NCBI RefSeq assembly: GCF_026340255.1 | Contig: NZ_JAPEPJ010000001.1 | Span: 4,433,501 to 4,497,500 of the forward strand | Direction: 5' to 3' | Origin: Streptomyces sp. NBC_01408 | GTDB taxonomy: Bacteria > Actinomycetota > Actinomycetes > Streptomycetales > Streptomycetaceae | Length of the DNA: 64,000 nucleotides | Part shown: positions 10,828 to 19,787 of the stretch, one piece after another | How the letters are laid out: the number at the start of each line of letters is the position of its first letter | How positions within the stretch are numbered: position 1 is the first letter of the stretch | Program-made: the position numbers and the translations under genes | The notes under the pieces: model-generated | Database searches by the model: none | Told to the model about the DNA's origin: nothing | The model's input: the letters and a program-made list of their open reading frames with translations, nothing else

Positions 10828-11154
10828 ATGATTTTCATAGCCGTCAGGTTCGACGTCCGCCCGGAGCACAGCGACAACTGGCTCGCGCTCGTCGACGACT
10901 TCACCCGGGCCACCCGCAACGAGCCGGGGAACCTCTTCTACGACTGGTCGCGCAGCGTGGACGACCCGAACAAGTACACCCTCCTGGAGGCCTTCGCCGA
11001 CGCCGAGGCGGGCGCCGCGCACGTCGCGTCCGCGCACTTCAAGGCCGGGATGGAAACGCTGGCCGGAGCCATCGCCACGACCCCGGAGATCATCAACGTC
11101 GAGGTGCCCGGTCAGGGCTGGAGCGCCATGGCCGAGCTGTCCCCGCGCCCCTGA
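10828..11154 (+). CDS. ABM-domain putative quinol monooxygenase
   Basis: A 108-aa protein of the antibiotic biosynthesis monooxygenase (YgiN-like) dimeric alpha/beta-barrel family. The pattern FIAVRFDVRPEH...LVDDFTRATRNEPGNLFYDW...YTLLEAFADAEAGAAHVASAHF is typical of the family, including the His pair near the active-site cavity. These cofactor-free proteins oxidise quinol-like substrates, but many have no known substrate. It may be read through from the IclR gene. It converges with the acyl-CoA ligase gene with only 10 nt between stops. Confidence 0.8.
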   Translation: MIFIAVRFDVRPEHSDNWLALVDDFTRATRNEPGNLFYDWSRSVDDPNKYTLLEAFADAEAGAAHVASAHFKAGMETLAGAIATTPEIINVEVPGQGWSAMAELSPRP

Positions 11155-11164
11155 CGGCCGCTGT

Positions 11165-12793
11165 CTAACCCGGAAGGCCGAGCAGCCGGGCCGCCGTCTC
11201 GCGCATCTCGACCTTGCGGATCTTCCCGGTGACGGTCATGGGGAACTCCCCCACGACGTGGACGTAGCGCGGGATCTTGAAGTGGGCCAGCCGTCCGTCG
11301 CAGTACGCGCGGACGGCGCCCGCCGTCAGAGGCTGCGCGCCCTCGCGCATCCGGACCCACGCCATCAGCTCCTCCCCGTACTTCGGGTCGGGAACGCCGA
11401 TGACCTGGACGTCCAGGACGTCGGGGTGGGTGTGGAGGAACTCCTCGATCTCGCGCGGGTAGAGGTTCTCCCCGCCGCGGATCACCATGTCCTTGATACG
11501 GCCCGTGATGCTCAGGTAGCCCTCGTCGTCCATGACCGCGAGGTCGCCGGTGTGCATCCAGCGCGCCGCGTCCACCGCCTCGGCGGTCTGCTCCGGTTCG
11601 GCCCAGTAGCCCAGCATGACCGAGTAGCCGCGGGTGCACAGTTCGCCCGGCTCTCCCCGGGGCACGGTCCGTCCGGTGTGCGGGTCCACCACCTTGACCT
11701 CCAGGTGCGGCCCGACGCGGCCCACGGTCGACACCCGGCGCTCGACCGAGTCGTCCGCGCGGGTCTGCGTCGACACCGGCGAGGTCTCCGTCATCCCGTA
11801 GCAGATGGACACCTCGGCCATCCCCATGCGGTCGATGACCTCCTTCATCACCTCGACCGGACAGGGCGAGCCCGCCATGATGCCCGTGCGCAGGCTGGAC
11901 AGGTCGTACGTGGCGAAGCCGGGGTCGGCCAGCTCCGCGATGAACATGGTGGGCACCCCGTAGAGCGAGGTGCAGGACTCCGCCTCGACGGCGGCCAGTG
12001 TGGCCGCGGGGTCGAAGGACGGCGCGGGGATCACCATGGCCGCGCCGTGGCTGGTGCACGCGAGATTTCCCATCACCATGCCGAAGCAGTGGTAGAACGG
12101 CACCGGGATGCAGACCCGGTCGTGCTCCGTGTAGTGGCACAACTCGCCCACGAAGTAACCGTTGTTGAGGATGTTGTGGTGGGAGAGGGTGGCGCCCTTG
12201 GGGAAGCCGGTGGTCCCCGAGGTGTACTGGATGTTGATGGGGTCGTCGGGACTCAGCGCCGCCTGCGCCCGTACGAGGTCGGCCGGGTCACCGCGTCGGC
12301 CCCGCTCCAGCAGGGAGGCCCAGAGGGGGCCTTCCAGCAGCGCCACGAACTCCAGATCCGGGCAGCGCGGACGCACCTCCTCGATCATCGCCGCATAGTC
12401 GGAACTCTTGAAGCGGTCCGCCGCGACCAGCAGCCGGATCCCGGACTGCTGGAGCACGTAGGCGAGTTCGTGCGAGCGGTAGGCGGGGTTCACGGTGACG
12501 AGGACCGCACCGATCTTGGCGGTGGCGTACTGCACGAGGGTCCACTCGGCGCGGTTGGGAGCCCAGATGCCGACGCGGTCCCCCTTGGCGATGCCGAGGT
12601 CCAGCAGCCCGAGCGCGAGGGCGTCCACGTCGGCGGCCAGCTCCGCGTACGTCCACCGGCGCCCGGCGGCCCGGTCGATCAGCGCGTCGCGGCGGGGGAA
12701 CCTGCGGACGGTGCGGTCCAGGTTCTCTCCGATCGTGTCGCCCAGCAGCGGCACCTCACACACCCCGGACGCATAACTCGACGCGGCAGACAC
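11165..12793 (-). CDS. Acyl-CoA synthetase (FadD-like, AMP-binding)
   Basis: A 542-aa ANL-superfamily ligase that activates a carboxylic acid via an acyl-AMP to the CoA thioester. The P-loop [11 protein letters not shown] is at residues 190-200, the adenine motif YGMTETSP follows, then WMHTGDLA and the catalytic-lid Lys in [11 protein letters not shown]. Length and motifs fit medium/long-chain ligases of the FadD35-like group; substrate not determinable by eye. The start is GTG at 12793, with AGGAG 8 nt upstream; an ATG four bases earlier is out of frame. Monocistronic. Confidence 0.87.
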   Translation of the reverse strand: MSAASSYASGVCEVPLLGDTIGENLDRTVRRFPRRDALIDRAAGRRWTYAELAADVDALALGLLDLGIAKGDRVGIWAPNRAEWTLVQYATAKIGAVLVTVNPAYRSHELAYVLQQSGIRLLVAADRFKSSDYAAMIEEVRPRCPDLEFVALLEGPLWASLLERGRRGDPADLVRAQAALSPDDPINIQYTSGTTGFPKGATLSHHNILNNGYFVGELCHYTEHDRVCIPVPFYHCFGMVMGNLACTSHGAAMVIPAPSFDPAATLAAVEAESCTSLYGVPTMFIAELADPGFATYDLSSLRTGIMAGSPCPVEVMKEVIDRMGMAEVSICYGMTETSPVSTQTRADDSVERRVSTVGRVGPHLEVKVVDPHTGRTVPRGEPGELCTRGYSVMLGYWAEPEQTAEAVDAARWMHTGDLAVMDDEGYLSITGRIKDMVIRGGENLYPREIEEFLHTHPDVLDVQVIGVPDPKYGEELMAWVRMREGAQPLTAGAVRAYCDGRLAHFKIPRYVHVVGEFPMTVTGKIRKVEMRETAARLLGLPG

Positions 12794-12924
12794 ACATGAC
12801 TCCTGGACTCGGTGACGGGCGCGGGGCCGGGGCCCCGCGGGCCGGCGGCTCCTCGTGACCGCCGCCGTCCGTACCCAGGGCTACCCCGCGAGGTGGCCGC
12901 CAACCGGGCCGTCGCCACGGGGGC

Positions 12925-13689
12925 TCAGCGGACGGCGACCACGACGTGGCTGTGCCCGAACTGCCAGACGGTCCCGGCGTGCCCGAATCCGGCCTCGCGC
13001 AGCAGGGCGAGGTGGCCCGACAGGGTCAGGTCGTTCCCCTCGCACTCGGGATGCCGGTGCGGTTCGCACCGTGCGAGACGGGGCGCCAGCTCCGGGTCCG
13101 CGGCCGCCTCCGCCCACCACGACTCCCAGTCCTCGGCGCTGTCCAGGTGGCGCTGCGAGCGGCGGCGCCCGATGTGCAGGGCGAGCCGGGAGACCGCCGT
13201 CGCGTCCGGGCTGATGTGGTCGCCGTTGACGAGGACGCCGCCGGGGCGCAGTCGCGCCGCCAGCTCCCGGTAGACCCGGCGTAGGGTGCGTTCGCCCAGG
13301 TAGTGCAGGGCCGTCGCCGACACGGCCGCGTCCACCGGGCGGTCCAGGGCGAGCGCGTCCAGCCAGCCGGGCTCGCCGATCACCGCTTCGACGTAGCGCA
13401 GGGCCGGCCCGTAGTAGGAGCTGCCCAGTTCCAGCAGGAGGGGATCGGCGTCGACGGCCAGCACCTCGGCGGCCGGCAGCCGGGCGGCCAGCCGTGAGGC
13501 CAGCGCCCCCGGACCGCTGCCCAGGTCGAGCACCAGCGGCGCGGGCTGCCCGAGCGTCACGTGCTCGACGACATCGCCCATGACCGTGAATCTCTCCTCC
13601 CGGTCCACCGCGTACCGCTGCTGCTGGCTCTCCCAGCGCTCCACCCAACGCGCCGCCGTCGCCGTACTCACGCCCATAATGGAAATCAT
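12925..13689 (-). CDS. SAM-dependent methyltransferase (class I)
   Basis: A 254-aa class I methyltransferase. Motif I is LVLDLGSGPGALASR, the acidic residue after beta-2 is in AVDADPLLL, and post-I/III regions (VSATALHYL, LRPGGVLVNGDHI) are clear. The substrate is unknown; it resembles the generic Methyltransf_25/12 group. The ATG at 13689 overlaps the stop of the desulfurase gene in ATGA, so it is the last gene of the PLP/sulfur operon. A downstream in-frame ATG at 13677 is an alternative start. Confidence 0.85.
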   Translation of the reverse strand: MISIMGVSTATAARWVERWESQQQRYAVDREERFTVMGDVVEHVTLGQPAPLVLDLGSGPGALASRLAARLPAAEVLAVDADPLLLELGSSYYGPALRYVEAVIGEPGWLDALALDRPVDAAVSATALHYLGERTLRRVYRELAARLRPGGVLVNGDHISPDATAVSRLALHIGRRRSQRHLDSAEDWESWWAEAAADPELAPRLARCEPHRHPECEGNDLTLSGHLALLREAGFGHAGTVWQFGHSHVVVAVR

Positions 13690-14897
13690 TGCAGATTGGC
13701 GAGGGTGGTGAGCAACTCCGTGATCTCCTCGGGTGTGTTGTGCACGTGCAGACTCACCCGTACCGACCCCTCCTTGTCCGACACCCCGGCCTGGCAGTGC
13801 CCGTCGGAGCGCACCATGAACCCGTGGCTGAACAGGATGAACCCGAGGTCCTGGGCGTCGATCCCGCGGTGCCGGAACGTCACGATGCTGCGCCGCCGCT
13901 GCACCGCCGACGCGGCCGCCAGGCTGGAGCGGCAGCCGAGGACCTCGTACGCGGGCATCCGCGCGAGCCCGTCGGTCAGCAGGGACGTCAGCGCCACCGT
14001 CCAGCGCTCGATGCGCTCGACGCCCGCGCCGTCGAGCCAGTCCAGGGCCGCCGCCAGGGAGACGATCCCGACCGTGTTCGGCGTACCGCTCCAGCCGCCC
14101 GGCCGGAAGGCGGGCCCCCGCTGCCCGCGCGCCCAGACCGCGCCGGTGCCCGGCAGCGCCATGGCCTTGTGGCCGGAGAACACCACGAAGTCCACGTCGA
14201 GGCCGGCCACGGACACCGGGAGGTGGCCGACGCTCTGCGCGGCGTCCAGGCAGATGGGCACGTCCGGCCCGACCACCCGGCGGATGCGGTGCACGTTCAT
14301 GTCCACCCCGTGCACGTGGTGCACGTGGGTGGCCGCGACGAACCGGGTGCGCGGTCCGGTGATCGCTTCGAGCGCCCGGGGGTCGTAGTCCCCGGAACCC
14401 TCCTGGCGGGGCAGCTCCCGTACCCGGACGCGGACCCCCTGGCGGGCCAGCAGCTCCTGGGCCTCCAGCCACGGCGACAGGTTCGCCTGATGGTCGCCGA
14501 ACGGGACGACGATCTCGTCCCCGTCCCCCAGCAGGCCCGGCAGCCAGTCCCGCGCCAGGGTGCGCAGCCCTTCCGTGGCCCCGCTGGTGAAGTGCACCGT
14601 GGACCGGTCCGGCCGCGGATCCCCGAGGAACTCCTTGACCCGGTCGCGGGCGCCCTCCACCAGGGCCGTCGTGGTGTTGGCCCACGGGTACGAGCCCCGG
14701 CCCGCGTTGGCGTTCGAGCGGACGAGGTAGTCCCCTGCGGCGTCCAGGACGGCCTGCGGCTTCTGCGCGGTCGCCGCACTGTCCAGGTACACCAGACCGG
14801 GATGGCCGAGCACGATCGGGAACTGGGCGCGCAGCCCGCGCTGCCAGGACGCCAGTTCCGTGAGGTCCCCCGTGGGGTCCGCCGCCATGTCAGTCAC
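13686..14897 (-). CDS. Cysteine desulfurase-like class V aminotransferase (SufS/CsdA type)
   Basis: A 403-aa PLP enzyme of fold type I. The PLP lysine is Lys244 in SGHKAMALPG. The persulfide-forming cysteine is present (Cys368 in RSDGHCQAG), as in SufS RTGHHC, so it can plausibly take sulfur from cysteine. HVHHVHGVDMNV replaces the usual HVSNVLG stretch. It is not next to suf genes but between a rhodanese fusion and a methyltransferase, suggesting a dedicated sulfur donor or a specialised lyase. Start may be GTG 14897 (overlapping the upstream stop by 8 nt) or ATG 14888 (TGA-C-ATG). Confidence 0.85.
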   Translation of the reverse strand: MTDMAADPTGDLTELASWQRGLRAQFPIVLGHPGLVYLDSAATAQKPQAVLDAAGDYLVRSNANAGRGSYPWANTTTALVEGARDRVKEFLGDPRPDRSTVHFTSGATEGLRTLARDWLPGLLGDGDEIVVPFGDHQANLSPWLEAQELLARQGVRVRVRELPRQEGSGDYDPRALEAITGPRTRFVAATHVHHVHGVDMNVHRIRRVVGPDVPICLDAAQSVGHLPVSVAGLDVDFVVFSGHKAMALPGTGAVWARGQRGPAFRPGGWSGTPNTVGIVSLAAALDWLDGAGVERIERWTVALTSLLTDGLARMPAYEVLGCRSSLAAASAVQRRRSIVTFRHRGIDAQDLGFILFSHGFMVRSDGHCQAGVSDKEGSVRVSLHVHNTPEEITELLTTLANLQ

Positions 14898-16215
14898 GCA
14901 CCAGAGGTGCTCCGGCGTCCCGCCAGGCGACGATGCCGCCCGCGAGACTGCGTACGTCGGGGTGGCCCATCCGCGTCAGCAGGGCCGCGTACCGGGCGGA
15001 CTTCTCGCCGACCGGGCAGGCCAGCAGCACCGGCTGCCGCTTGCTGAACGGCAGTCCGCCCCGGACGAGTTCGTCGAACAGCTCGTCCACGATGTTCACC
15101 GAGCCGTCGATGTGCAGCGCGGCGTACGCGAACGGGCCGCGCAGGTCGACCACCAGCGGACGGCCCTCCTCCAGCCACTTGCGCGCGTCGCCGACCTCGA
15201 TCACGGAGGCCGACCGGACCTCGGCCTCGGTCAGCGTGGCCACCGAGTTGCCCACCGTCGGCCTGCCGAGCAGCTCCGGGCGGCGCCGGCGCACGTAGCC
15301 GAGATAGCTCTCCACCCGGTCGCAGACGATGAACACGGCCGTCCTGCGCCCGGGCCCGGTGCTCTCGTGGTCCAGCGCCCGCAGATGGCGCACCGCCCCG
15401 AAGTACGCCGCCCCGCCGGTCGGCCCGGCCAGCAGCCCGCAGCGGCGCAGCAGCGTCAGCATCCCGTCGAGGGCCTCGTCCGCGCTCACCGACTCGATCG
15501 TGTCGTAGGTGGCGGGGTCGAATATGCCGACCTCCTGCACCTCGTCGATGGTGCGGATACCGGGGATGAAGTCGGACTTCTCCCCGACCAGACCGACCAC
15601 CCGCACGGCGGGATCGTGGGCGCGCAGCGCCGAGGCCACCCCGGTGGACGAACCGGCGGTCCCCACGCAGGCGATGAACCAGTCCGGGGCGAGCCCGTCC
15701 AGATCGGCGACGATCTCCGGACCGGTACCCGTCGCGTGCGCCTCGGTGTTGAGGGCGTTGAAGTACTGGTCCGTGTGGAGGTGGGCGCCGCCCGGGTGGC
15801 TGAGCTGCTGGTGGAAGAGGGTCAGCGGATCGTCGGTGTCCGTCGGGTCCAGGCATTCGCTGCGGCCGGGCAGCTCCTCGATCTCGGCCCCCAGCAGCAG
15901 GAGCAGGTCCTTGATCTCCGGGACGCGCATCCGGTTGGTGACGCTCTTGAACGGCAGTCCGTGCATTCCGGCGATGAGGGCCAGGGCCTTGGCGGTGTTC
16001 CCGCTGGACAGCTCGACCACGGTCTCTCCGCGCTCCCGTGCGCCCGGCAGGCCGTCGCGCACCATGTTCCAGGCGGCCCGGTCCTTCAGCGAGCCGAAGG
16101 GGTTGAGCATCTCCAGCTTGGCGTACAGGTCGATGTGGCGCAGGCCGTGCACGGCCGGATCGATGCGGACCAGCGGGGTGTTGCCGATGGCGTCGGTGAT
16201 GCTGTCGTACCTCAT
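14890..16215 (-). CDS. Cysteine synthase-like PLP enzyme fused to a rhodanese domain
   Basis: A 441-aa two-domain protein. Residues 1-315 are a fold-II PLP enzyme of the cysteine synthase/CBS family: Lys44 in NPFGSLKDR and the phosphate/substrate loop SSGNTAK (70-76). Residues ~325-441 form a rhodanese domain with the active-site loop CPVGEKS (Cys400). Family members join a beta-substituent to an activated serine; the rhodanese would carry or deliver persulfide sulfur. The GTAGSSTG loop (185-192) is the second PLP phosphate site. ATG at 16215 overlaps the upstream stop (ATGA). Confidence 0.88.
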   Translation of the reverse strand: MRYDSITDAIGNTPLVRIDPAVHGLRHIDLYAKLEMLNPFGSLKDRAAWNMVRDGLPGARERGETVVELSSGNTAKALALIAGMHGLPFKSVTNRMRVPEIKDLLLLLGAEIEELPGRSECLDPTDTDDPLTLFHQQLSHPGGAHLHTDQYFNALNTEAHATGTGPEIVADLDGLAPDWFIACVGTAGSSTGVASALRAHDPAVRVVGLVGEKSDFIPGIRTIDEVQEVGIFDPATYDTIESVSADEALDGMLTLLRRCGLLAGPTGGAAYFGAVRHLRALDHESTGPGRRTAVFIVCDRVESYLGYVRRRRPELLGRPTVGNSVATLTEAEVRSASVIEVGDARKWLEEGRPLVVDLRGPFAYAALHIDGSVNIVDELFDELVRGGLPFSKRQPVLLACPVGEKSARYAALLTRMGHPDVRSLAGGIVAWRDAGAPLVRD

Positions 16216-17684
16216 GCGGACCGTCCCCCCGTACGTGTGACCGGCCAGTACTGCTCGTCGAGGCACCAGCCCCAGGAGCCGTTCTCCTCGTCCACGGCGG
16301 CCTTGCGGGCCGTGGGCTGCTGCTGGGCGCCGGTGGCGGTGAAGTCCATGCAGTAGCCGGCCGTGTTGGCGAAGGCGAGCAGGTCGCCCGGCCGCGGCAG
16401 CCCGGGCAGGAACACCGTCCGGCGGGTGATCAGATCCGCCTCCAGACAGAGGTTGCCCAGGAGGTGGACGCCGACCGGCCCGCCGGTGTCGGGCGCGACG
16501 GTGTCGCGGCGCAGGAGTACGGGGTCCACGAGCACCCCGTGGTCCTCCAGGCCCACGTCCCCCGCGTTCAGGGCGAGGCGTACGAGGTGGCCGTGGCCGC
16601 CGCCCTCGGGGGGCCGTACCTCCAGCACCCGGCCGAGGGTGACCCCGCACTGGTCCGTCAGGGCCCGGCCGGGTTCCGCGTACAGGTCGCACAGGCTCTC
16701 CAGGAGCAGCGTGCCCAGCGGGCGCCCCAGGGTGGGCGCCGGGAGGGAGAGCAGCTCGTCGAGGTAGGCGGCGCCGGCGAGCGGGCGGTGCGCCGGGTAC
16801 AGGCCCAGGGCCCCCTTGAGGGTGCCGTTCTCCACGCGCAGGCCGTAGCCGTGTCCGCCCCAGGTCAGCGGTGGCCGCCGGCCCATCACGGCATGGGTGA
16901 GTTCGGTGGTGTACCGCTCCCACTGGGCGGCGTGGGCCAGGTAGTTGACGCCGAAGCCGCCGCCTACGTCGATGACGCAGGGTTGGAACCCCCGGATCCG
17001 TAACTCCTCGGTGGCCCGCAGACAGCCCTCCAGCGCGGTCGCCTTCTCGTCCAGGCTCGTCGTGTCGAGGTGGTAGCCGACACCGATCGGCTCCAGCGCG
17101 TCCCGGTGCCGTTCGAGTACGTCGAGCAGCCCGTCCAGGGCCTTGACGGAGGTTCCGAAGCGGCTGCGGCGCGACAGCACCTTGGCTCCGGAGACCTCGA
17201 ACTCGGACAGGCGCAGCAGTACCCGCAGCCGCGGCAGGCCGTACGCGCCCACGAGGGCGGCCGCGTCGGCCAGTTCCGCGGCCCCGTCGGCGTTGACGGT
17301 CGCCCCGCAGCGCGCGGCGAGCCAGAGGAACTCGGGGTCCTTCGGCCCGGTCACCATGATCCGGTCACCGGTGAACCCCGAGGCGAGCGCGTGCTGCAGC
17401 TCGCCGAGCGATGCGGCGTCGAGTGCGGCGTCGGTGGTGCTGAGCCGCCGGACCAGTGCGCTGGAGCGGTTGGCCTTGTGCGCGTAGTAGATCCGGCCGC
17501 CGAGGCGGTGGCGACGCAGGACGGAGCGGAATTCCGCCACGTTCTGCGCGAACTGCTGCGGCAGTACGAGGTTCAGGGGCGATCCGAGCCCGTCCACGAG
17601 GGCGTGCGGGAAGCCGGCCGTGTCCAGCAGGGACGCCAGACGTGGTGCCAGCCGCGGTTCCAGGTACAGAGGTGCGTCGCTCAT
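16212..17684 (-). CDS. Fold-III PLP-dependent decarboxylase-like enzyme (Y4yA-like)
   Basis: A 490-aa alanine racemase/diaminopimelate decarboxylase-fold enzyme. The PLP lysine is Lys70 in IYYAHKANRS; DVGGGFGVNYL is the glycine-rich phosphate loop and ESLCDLYAEPGRAL the conserved EPGR motif. It is longer than lysA products (~420-460 aa) and resembles what are called Y4yA-type PLP enzymes (recalled, not searched). It may decarboxylate an amino acid or act as a racemase. ATG at 17684 has GGGGAGG about 10 nt upstream. First gene of the four-gene operon ending at 12925. Confidence 0.85.
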   Translation of the reverse strand: MSDAPLYLEPRLAPRLASLLDTAGFPHALVDGLGSPLNLVLPQQFAQNVAEFRSVLRRHRLGGRIYYAHKANRSSALVRRLSTTDAALDAASLGELQHALASGFTGDRIMVTGPKDPEFLWLAARCGATVNADGAAELADAAALVGAYGLPRLRVLLRLSEFEVSGAKVLSRRSRFGTSVKALDGLLDVLERHRDALEPIGVGYHLDTTSLDEKATALEGCLRATEELRIRGFQPCVIDVGGGFGVNYLAHAAQWERYTTELTHAVMGRRPPLTWGGHGYGLRVENGTLKGALGLYPAHRPLAGAAYLDELLSLPAPTLGRPLGTLLLESLCDLYAEPGRALTDQCGVTLGRVLEVRPPEGGGHGHLVRLALNAGDVGLEDHGVLVDPVLLRRDTVAPDTGGPVGVHLLGNLCLEADLITRRTVFLPGLPRPGDLLAFANTAGYCMDFTATGAQQQPTARKAAVDEENGSWGWCLDEQYWPVTRTGGRSA

Positions 17685-17729
17685 CCCAGCTGTTCCTCCC
17701 CGACGAGGAATACGTACCGGTTTCGGCAA

Positions 17730-17745
17730 ACGGTCATAAGACCGT
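17730..17745. promoter_or_regulatory. Inverted repeat upstream of the PLP operon
   Basis: ACGGTC-ATAA-GACCGT is a perfect 6-4-6 palindrome in the 160-nt space between rpsR and the first PLP gene, 46 nt from that gene's ATG. It could be an operator for the operon or the loop of a transcript hairpin. It does not resemble the Zur palindrome of the neighbouring ribosomal genes. Confidence 0.35.
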
Positions 17746-17844
17746 AACCCTCACCGGGCCCTTTGCGCCCGGCCCGGCGCCGGAGGGACTGCAACCCGCC
17801 GCCGGACGGCCGGATCGGGACGGTCGGGGGCCGCCCCCGGAGGC

Positions 17845-18081
17845 CTACCGGCTGACGTAGGGGAGCAGGGCCATTTCGCGGGCGTTCTTGATCGCCGTGG
17901 CGATCTGCCGCTGCTGCTGGGCCGTCACGCGGGTGATGCGGCGGCTGCGGATCTTCCCGCGGTCGGAGATGAACTTCCGCAGCAGGTCGGTGTCCTTGTA
18001 GTCGATGTAGGTGATCTTCGCCGCGTGCAGCGGGTTGGGGCGGGACTTCAGCGGCTTGTGGGGGGCCGGACGGCGTGCCAT
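17845..18081 (-). CDS. rpsR: 30S ribosomal protein S18, zinc-independent paralogue
   Basis: A 78-aa S18 protein ([22 protein letters not shown] is diagnostic). It contains no cysteine at all, so it is the C-minus paralogue used when zinc is scarce. The housekeeping copy would be elsewhere. ATG at 18081 is 56 nt after the cobW-like stop; GGAAG precedes it. Last gene of the rpmG-rpmE-cobW-rpsR operon. Confidence 0.93.
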   Translation of the reverse strand: MARRPAPHKPLKSRPNPLHAAKITYIDYKDTDLLRKFISDRGKIRSRRITRVTAQQQRQIATAIKNAREMALLPYVSR

Positions 18082-18137
18082 GGGGACTTCCTTGCGGTGG
18101 GTCGGGATTTGGAGCGGACCTTGCCGGTCCGGGAGGT

Positions 18138-19280
18138 TCAGGAGACGGGGTCGAGGAGGGAGTCGAAGGCGGCGGGAAGCCTCTTCCAGGCCTCGCGGCC
18201 GGCGGTGTACTCGGCGTCCGTGAGCAGGCAGGACTCCAGGAGCTGTGCCAGGCCGTCCCGGTCGAGACCGGGTGAGGTGAAGACGAGGTGCTGGCAGCAG
18301 TCCCCGTGCTCGGGATGCCAGTCCAGCGCGGCGGCCGCCCTGCGCATCGGGGCCACCATCTCCCAGGCGGCGTCCGGCAGGGAGGCCAGCCAGGGTCCCG
18401 CGTTCTCCACGCACAGCGCGCCGCCCGCCGCGTCCCAGGCCAGCAGGGTGTCGGGGCGGTCGGCGAGCCAGAAGCGCCCGCGGCTGCGGGCGGCTGCGCA
18501 GCTGAGGTCCTCCAGGGCCGCGTAGAGGCGTTCGGGGTGGAAGGGGCGGCGGCGGTGCCAGACGAATGTGGTGACCCCCGCCTCGTCGGCCTCCTGGGGC
18601 AGCCGGGCACAGGCCGGGTGCTGGGCGGCGCCCGCCGATTCCACGTCGAAGCCGGCGAAGGCCGCGTGGACGAGCTCTCGGGACCCGGAGGACACCTGGC
18701 GGGCGGTCGGGTGGAGCTGAGTGAGCAGGGCGCGGTCCTCTTCGTCGGCGTCCTCGCTGTCGACGAGGGCCAGGACGGGGGCGTACTCCAGCTGCCGCGC
18801 CCAGGTGTCCCCGACCGTCCGCTGGTCGGAGGCGGCCGCGGCGAGGCCCACCTCGGCCAGGTCGTCGCCGTTGGCGAGGCAGGGCAGGACCAGCGCCGGG
18901 TCGACCGCGGTGATCACACCGGTGAGGTCGAGGGCGTCGGCGCCGTGCGCGGCGACGACCTCGGCCATCGCCCTGGGTTCGACGGAGTCCCAGAGTTCGA
19001 CGACGGCGAGCCGGGCCGAGCCGGCGGCGGCCAGCCGCTCCAGTTCGGGGACCAGGTCCTCGCGCAGCGCGCAGCAGGCGCAGTCGTTGACGAGGGGGGC
19101 CTCGCCGCGGGACAGCTCGCCCGAGGCCTCGCGCACCAGCCGCAGGACCGTGCCCGCCGGGGCCGTGGACAGGTCGTGGTGGAGGGCGACGCTGCCCGGT
19201 ACGGAGTGCAGCAGGCGGTCCACGACCTCCTTGCGGGCGTCCCGGTGCAGTCCGCCGACGATGACGACGGGCAGGGTCAT
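18138..19280 (-). CDS. COG0523/CobW-like protein with degenerate GTPase motifs
   Basis: A 380-aa member of the COG0523 family, G3E-type GTPases that hand zinc or other metals to client proteins. The metal-binding CxCC motif is present (CACC at 67-70, followed by ALREDL) and the C-terminal CobW_C domain is clear ([21 protein letters not shown]). However the P-loop position reads [13 protein letters not shown] with no GxxxxGK(S/T), and the NKxD position reads VDSED. So GTP binding is doubtful. Expressed with C-minus ribosomal proteins behind a Zur-type site, it is probably a zinc-starvation metal chaperone. ATGA overlap with rpmE. Confidence 0.88.
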   Translation of the reverse strand: MTLPVVIVGGLHRDARKEVVDRLLHSVPGSVALHHDLSTAPAGTVLRLVREASGELSRGEAPLVNDCACCALREDLVPELERLAAAGSARLAVVELWDSVEPRAMAEVVAAHGADALDLTGVITAVDPALVLPCLANGDDLAEVGLAAAASDQRTVGDTWARQLEYAPVLALVDSEDADEEDRALLTQLHPTARQVSSGSRELVHAAFAGFDVESAGAAQHPACARLPQEADEAGVTTFVWHRRRPFHPERLYAALEDLSCAAARSRGRFWLADRPDTLLAWDAAGGALCVENAGPWLASLPDAAWEMVAPMRRAAAALDWHPEHGDCCQHLVFTSPGLDRDGLAQLLESCLLTDAEYTAGREAWKRLPAAFDSLLDPVS

Positions 19281-19525
19281 GCCGTGCCCCCGTAGCGGCG
19301 CTCGAAGCGCTCGACGCGCCCGGCGGTGTCCAGGACGCGGGCGGTGCCGGTGTAGAAGGGGTGGCTCTGCGAGGAGATCTCCACGTCGATGACGGGGTAG
19401 GTGTTGCCGTCCTCCCACTCGACCGTCTTGTCGCTGGTGGCGGTGGAGCGGGTGAGGAAGGCGAAGTCGGCGGCCTTGTCACGGAAGACGACGGGGCCGT
19501 AGGCGGGGTGGATTCCGGGCTTCAT
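19277..19525 (-). CDS. rpmE: 50S ribosomal protein L31 type B, zinc-independent
   Basis: An 82-aa L31 type B protein ([16 protein letters not shown] and FERRYG are family marks). It has no cysteines, unlike the zinc-binding type A form. It replaces zinc-L31 during zinc limitation, freeing zinc. Second gene of the operon, 26 nt after rpmG, with GGAG-rich sequence in the gap. Confidence 0.95.
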   Translation of the reverse strand: MKPGIHPAYGPVVFRDKAADFAFLTRSTATSDKTVEWEDGNTYPVIDVEISSQSHPFYTGTARVLDTAGRVERFERRYGGTA

Positions 19526-19551
19526 GGGGCGGCTCTCTCTGGGGGAGGGGG

Positions 19552-19716
19552 TCAGCGCTCTTCGCGGAAGTCGACGTGCCGGCGGACGACCGGGTCGAAC
19601 TTTCGCAGCACCATCCGGTCCGGGTCGTTACGCCGGTTCTTGCGGGTGACGTAGGTGTAGCCGGTCCCCGCGGTGGAGCGGAGCTTGATGACCGGTCGTA
19701 CTTCGTTGCGTGCCAT
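19552..19716 (-). CDS. rpmG: 50S ribosomal protein L33, zinc-independent paralogue
   Basis: A 54-aa L33 protein beginning [17 protein letters not shown] and ending HVDFREER. It keeps the family core [18 protein letters not shown] but lacks both CxxC pairs of the zinc form. First gene of the minus-strand Zur-type operon. The ATG at 19716 has no ribosome site and lies 7 nt after a -10 hexamer, so the message is probably leaderless. Confidence 0.93.
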   Translation of the reverse strand: MARNEVRPVIKLRSTAGTGYTYVTRKNRRNDPDRMVLRKFDPVVRRHVDFREER

Positions 19717-19723
19717 GCGGGCT

Positions 19724-19751
19724 ACTATACGGGAATGGAAATCGTTTCCAA
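19724..19751 (-). promoter_or_regulatory. rpmG operon promoter, probably leaderless
   Basis: On the minus strand TTGGAA (19751-19746) and TATAGT (19729-19724) are 16 bp apart. The -10 ends 7 nt before the rpmG ATG, so transcription should start at or next to the A of the ATG. The Zur-type palindrome fills the spacer and overlaps the -35. Confidence 0.6.
19736..19750. promoter_or_regulatory. Zur-type operator in the rpmG/rpmB divergent region
   Basis: TGGAAATCGTTTCCA, a 15-bp near-perfect palindrome, lies between the two ribosomal operons. It agrees with the actinobacterial Zur box as I recall it (roughly TGAAAATGATTTTCA). All six genes around it are of types known to be derepressed under zinc starvation by Zur. 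Confidence 0.8.
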
Positions 19752-19787
19752 TAACGATCCCGGCTCAGAGAGAGGCAGGTAACACTC

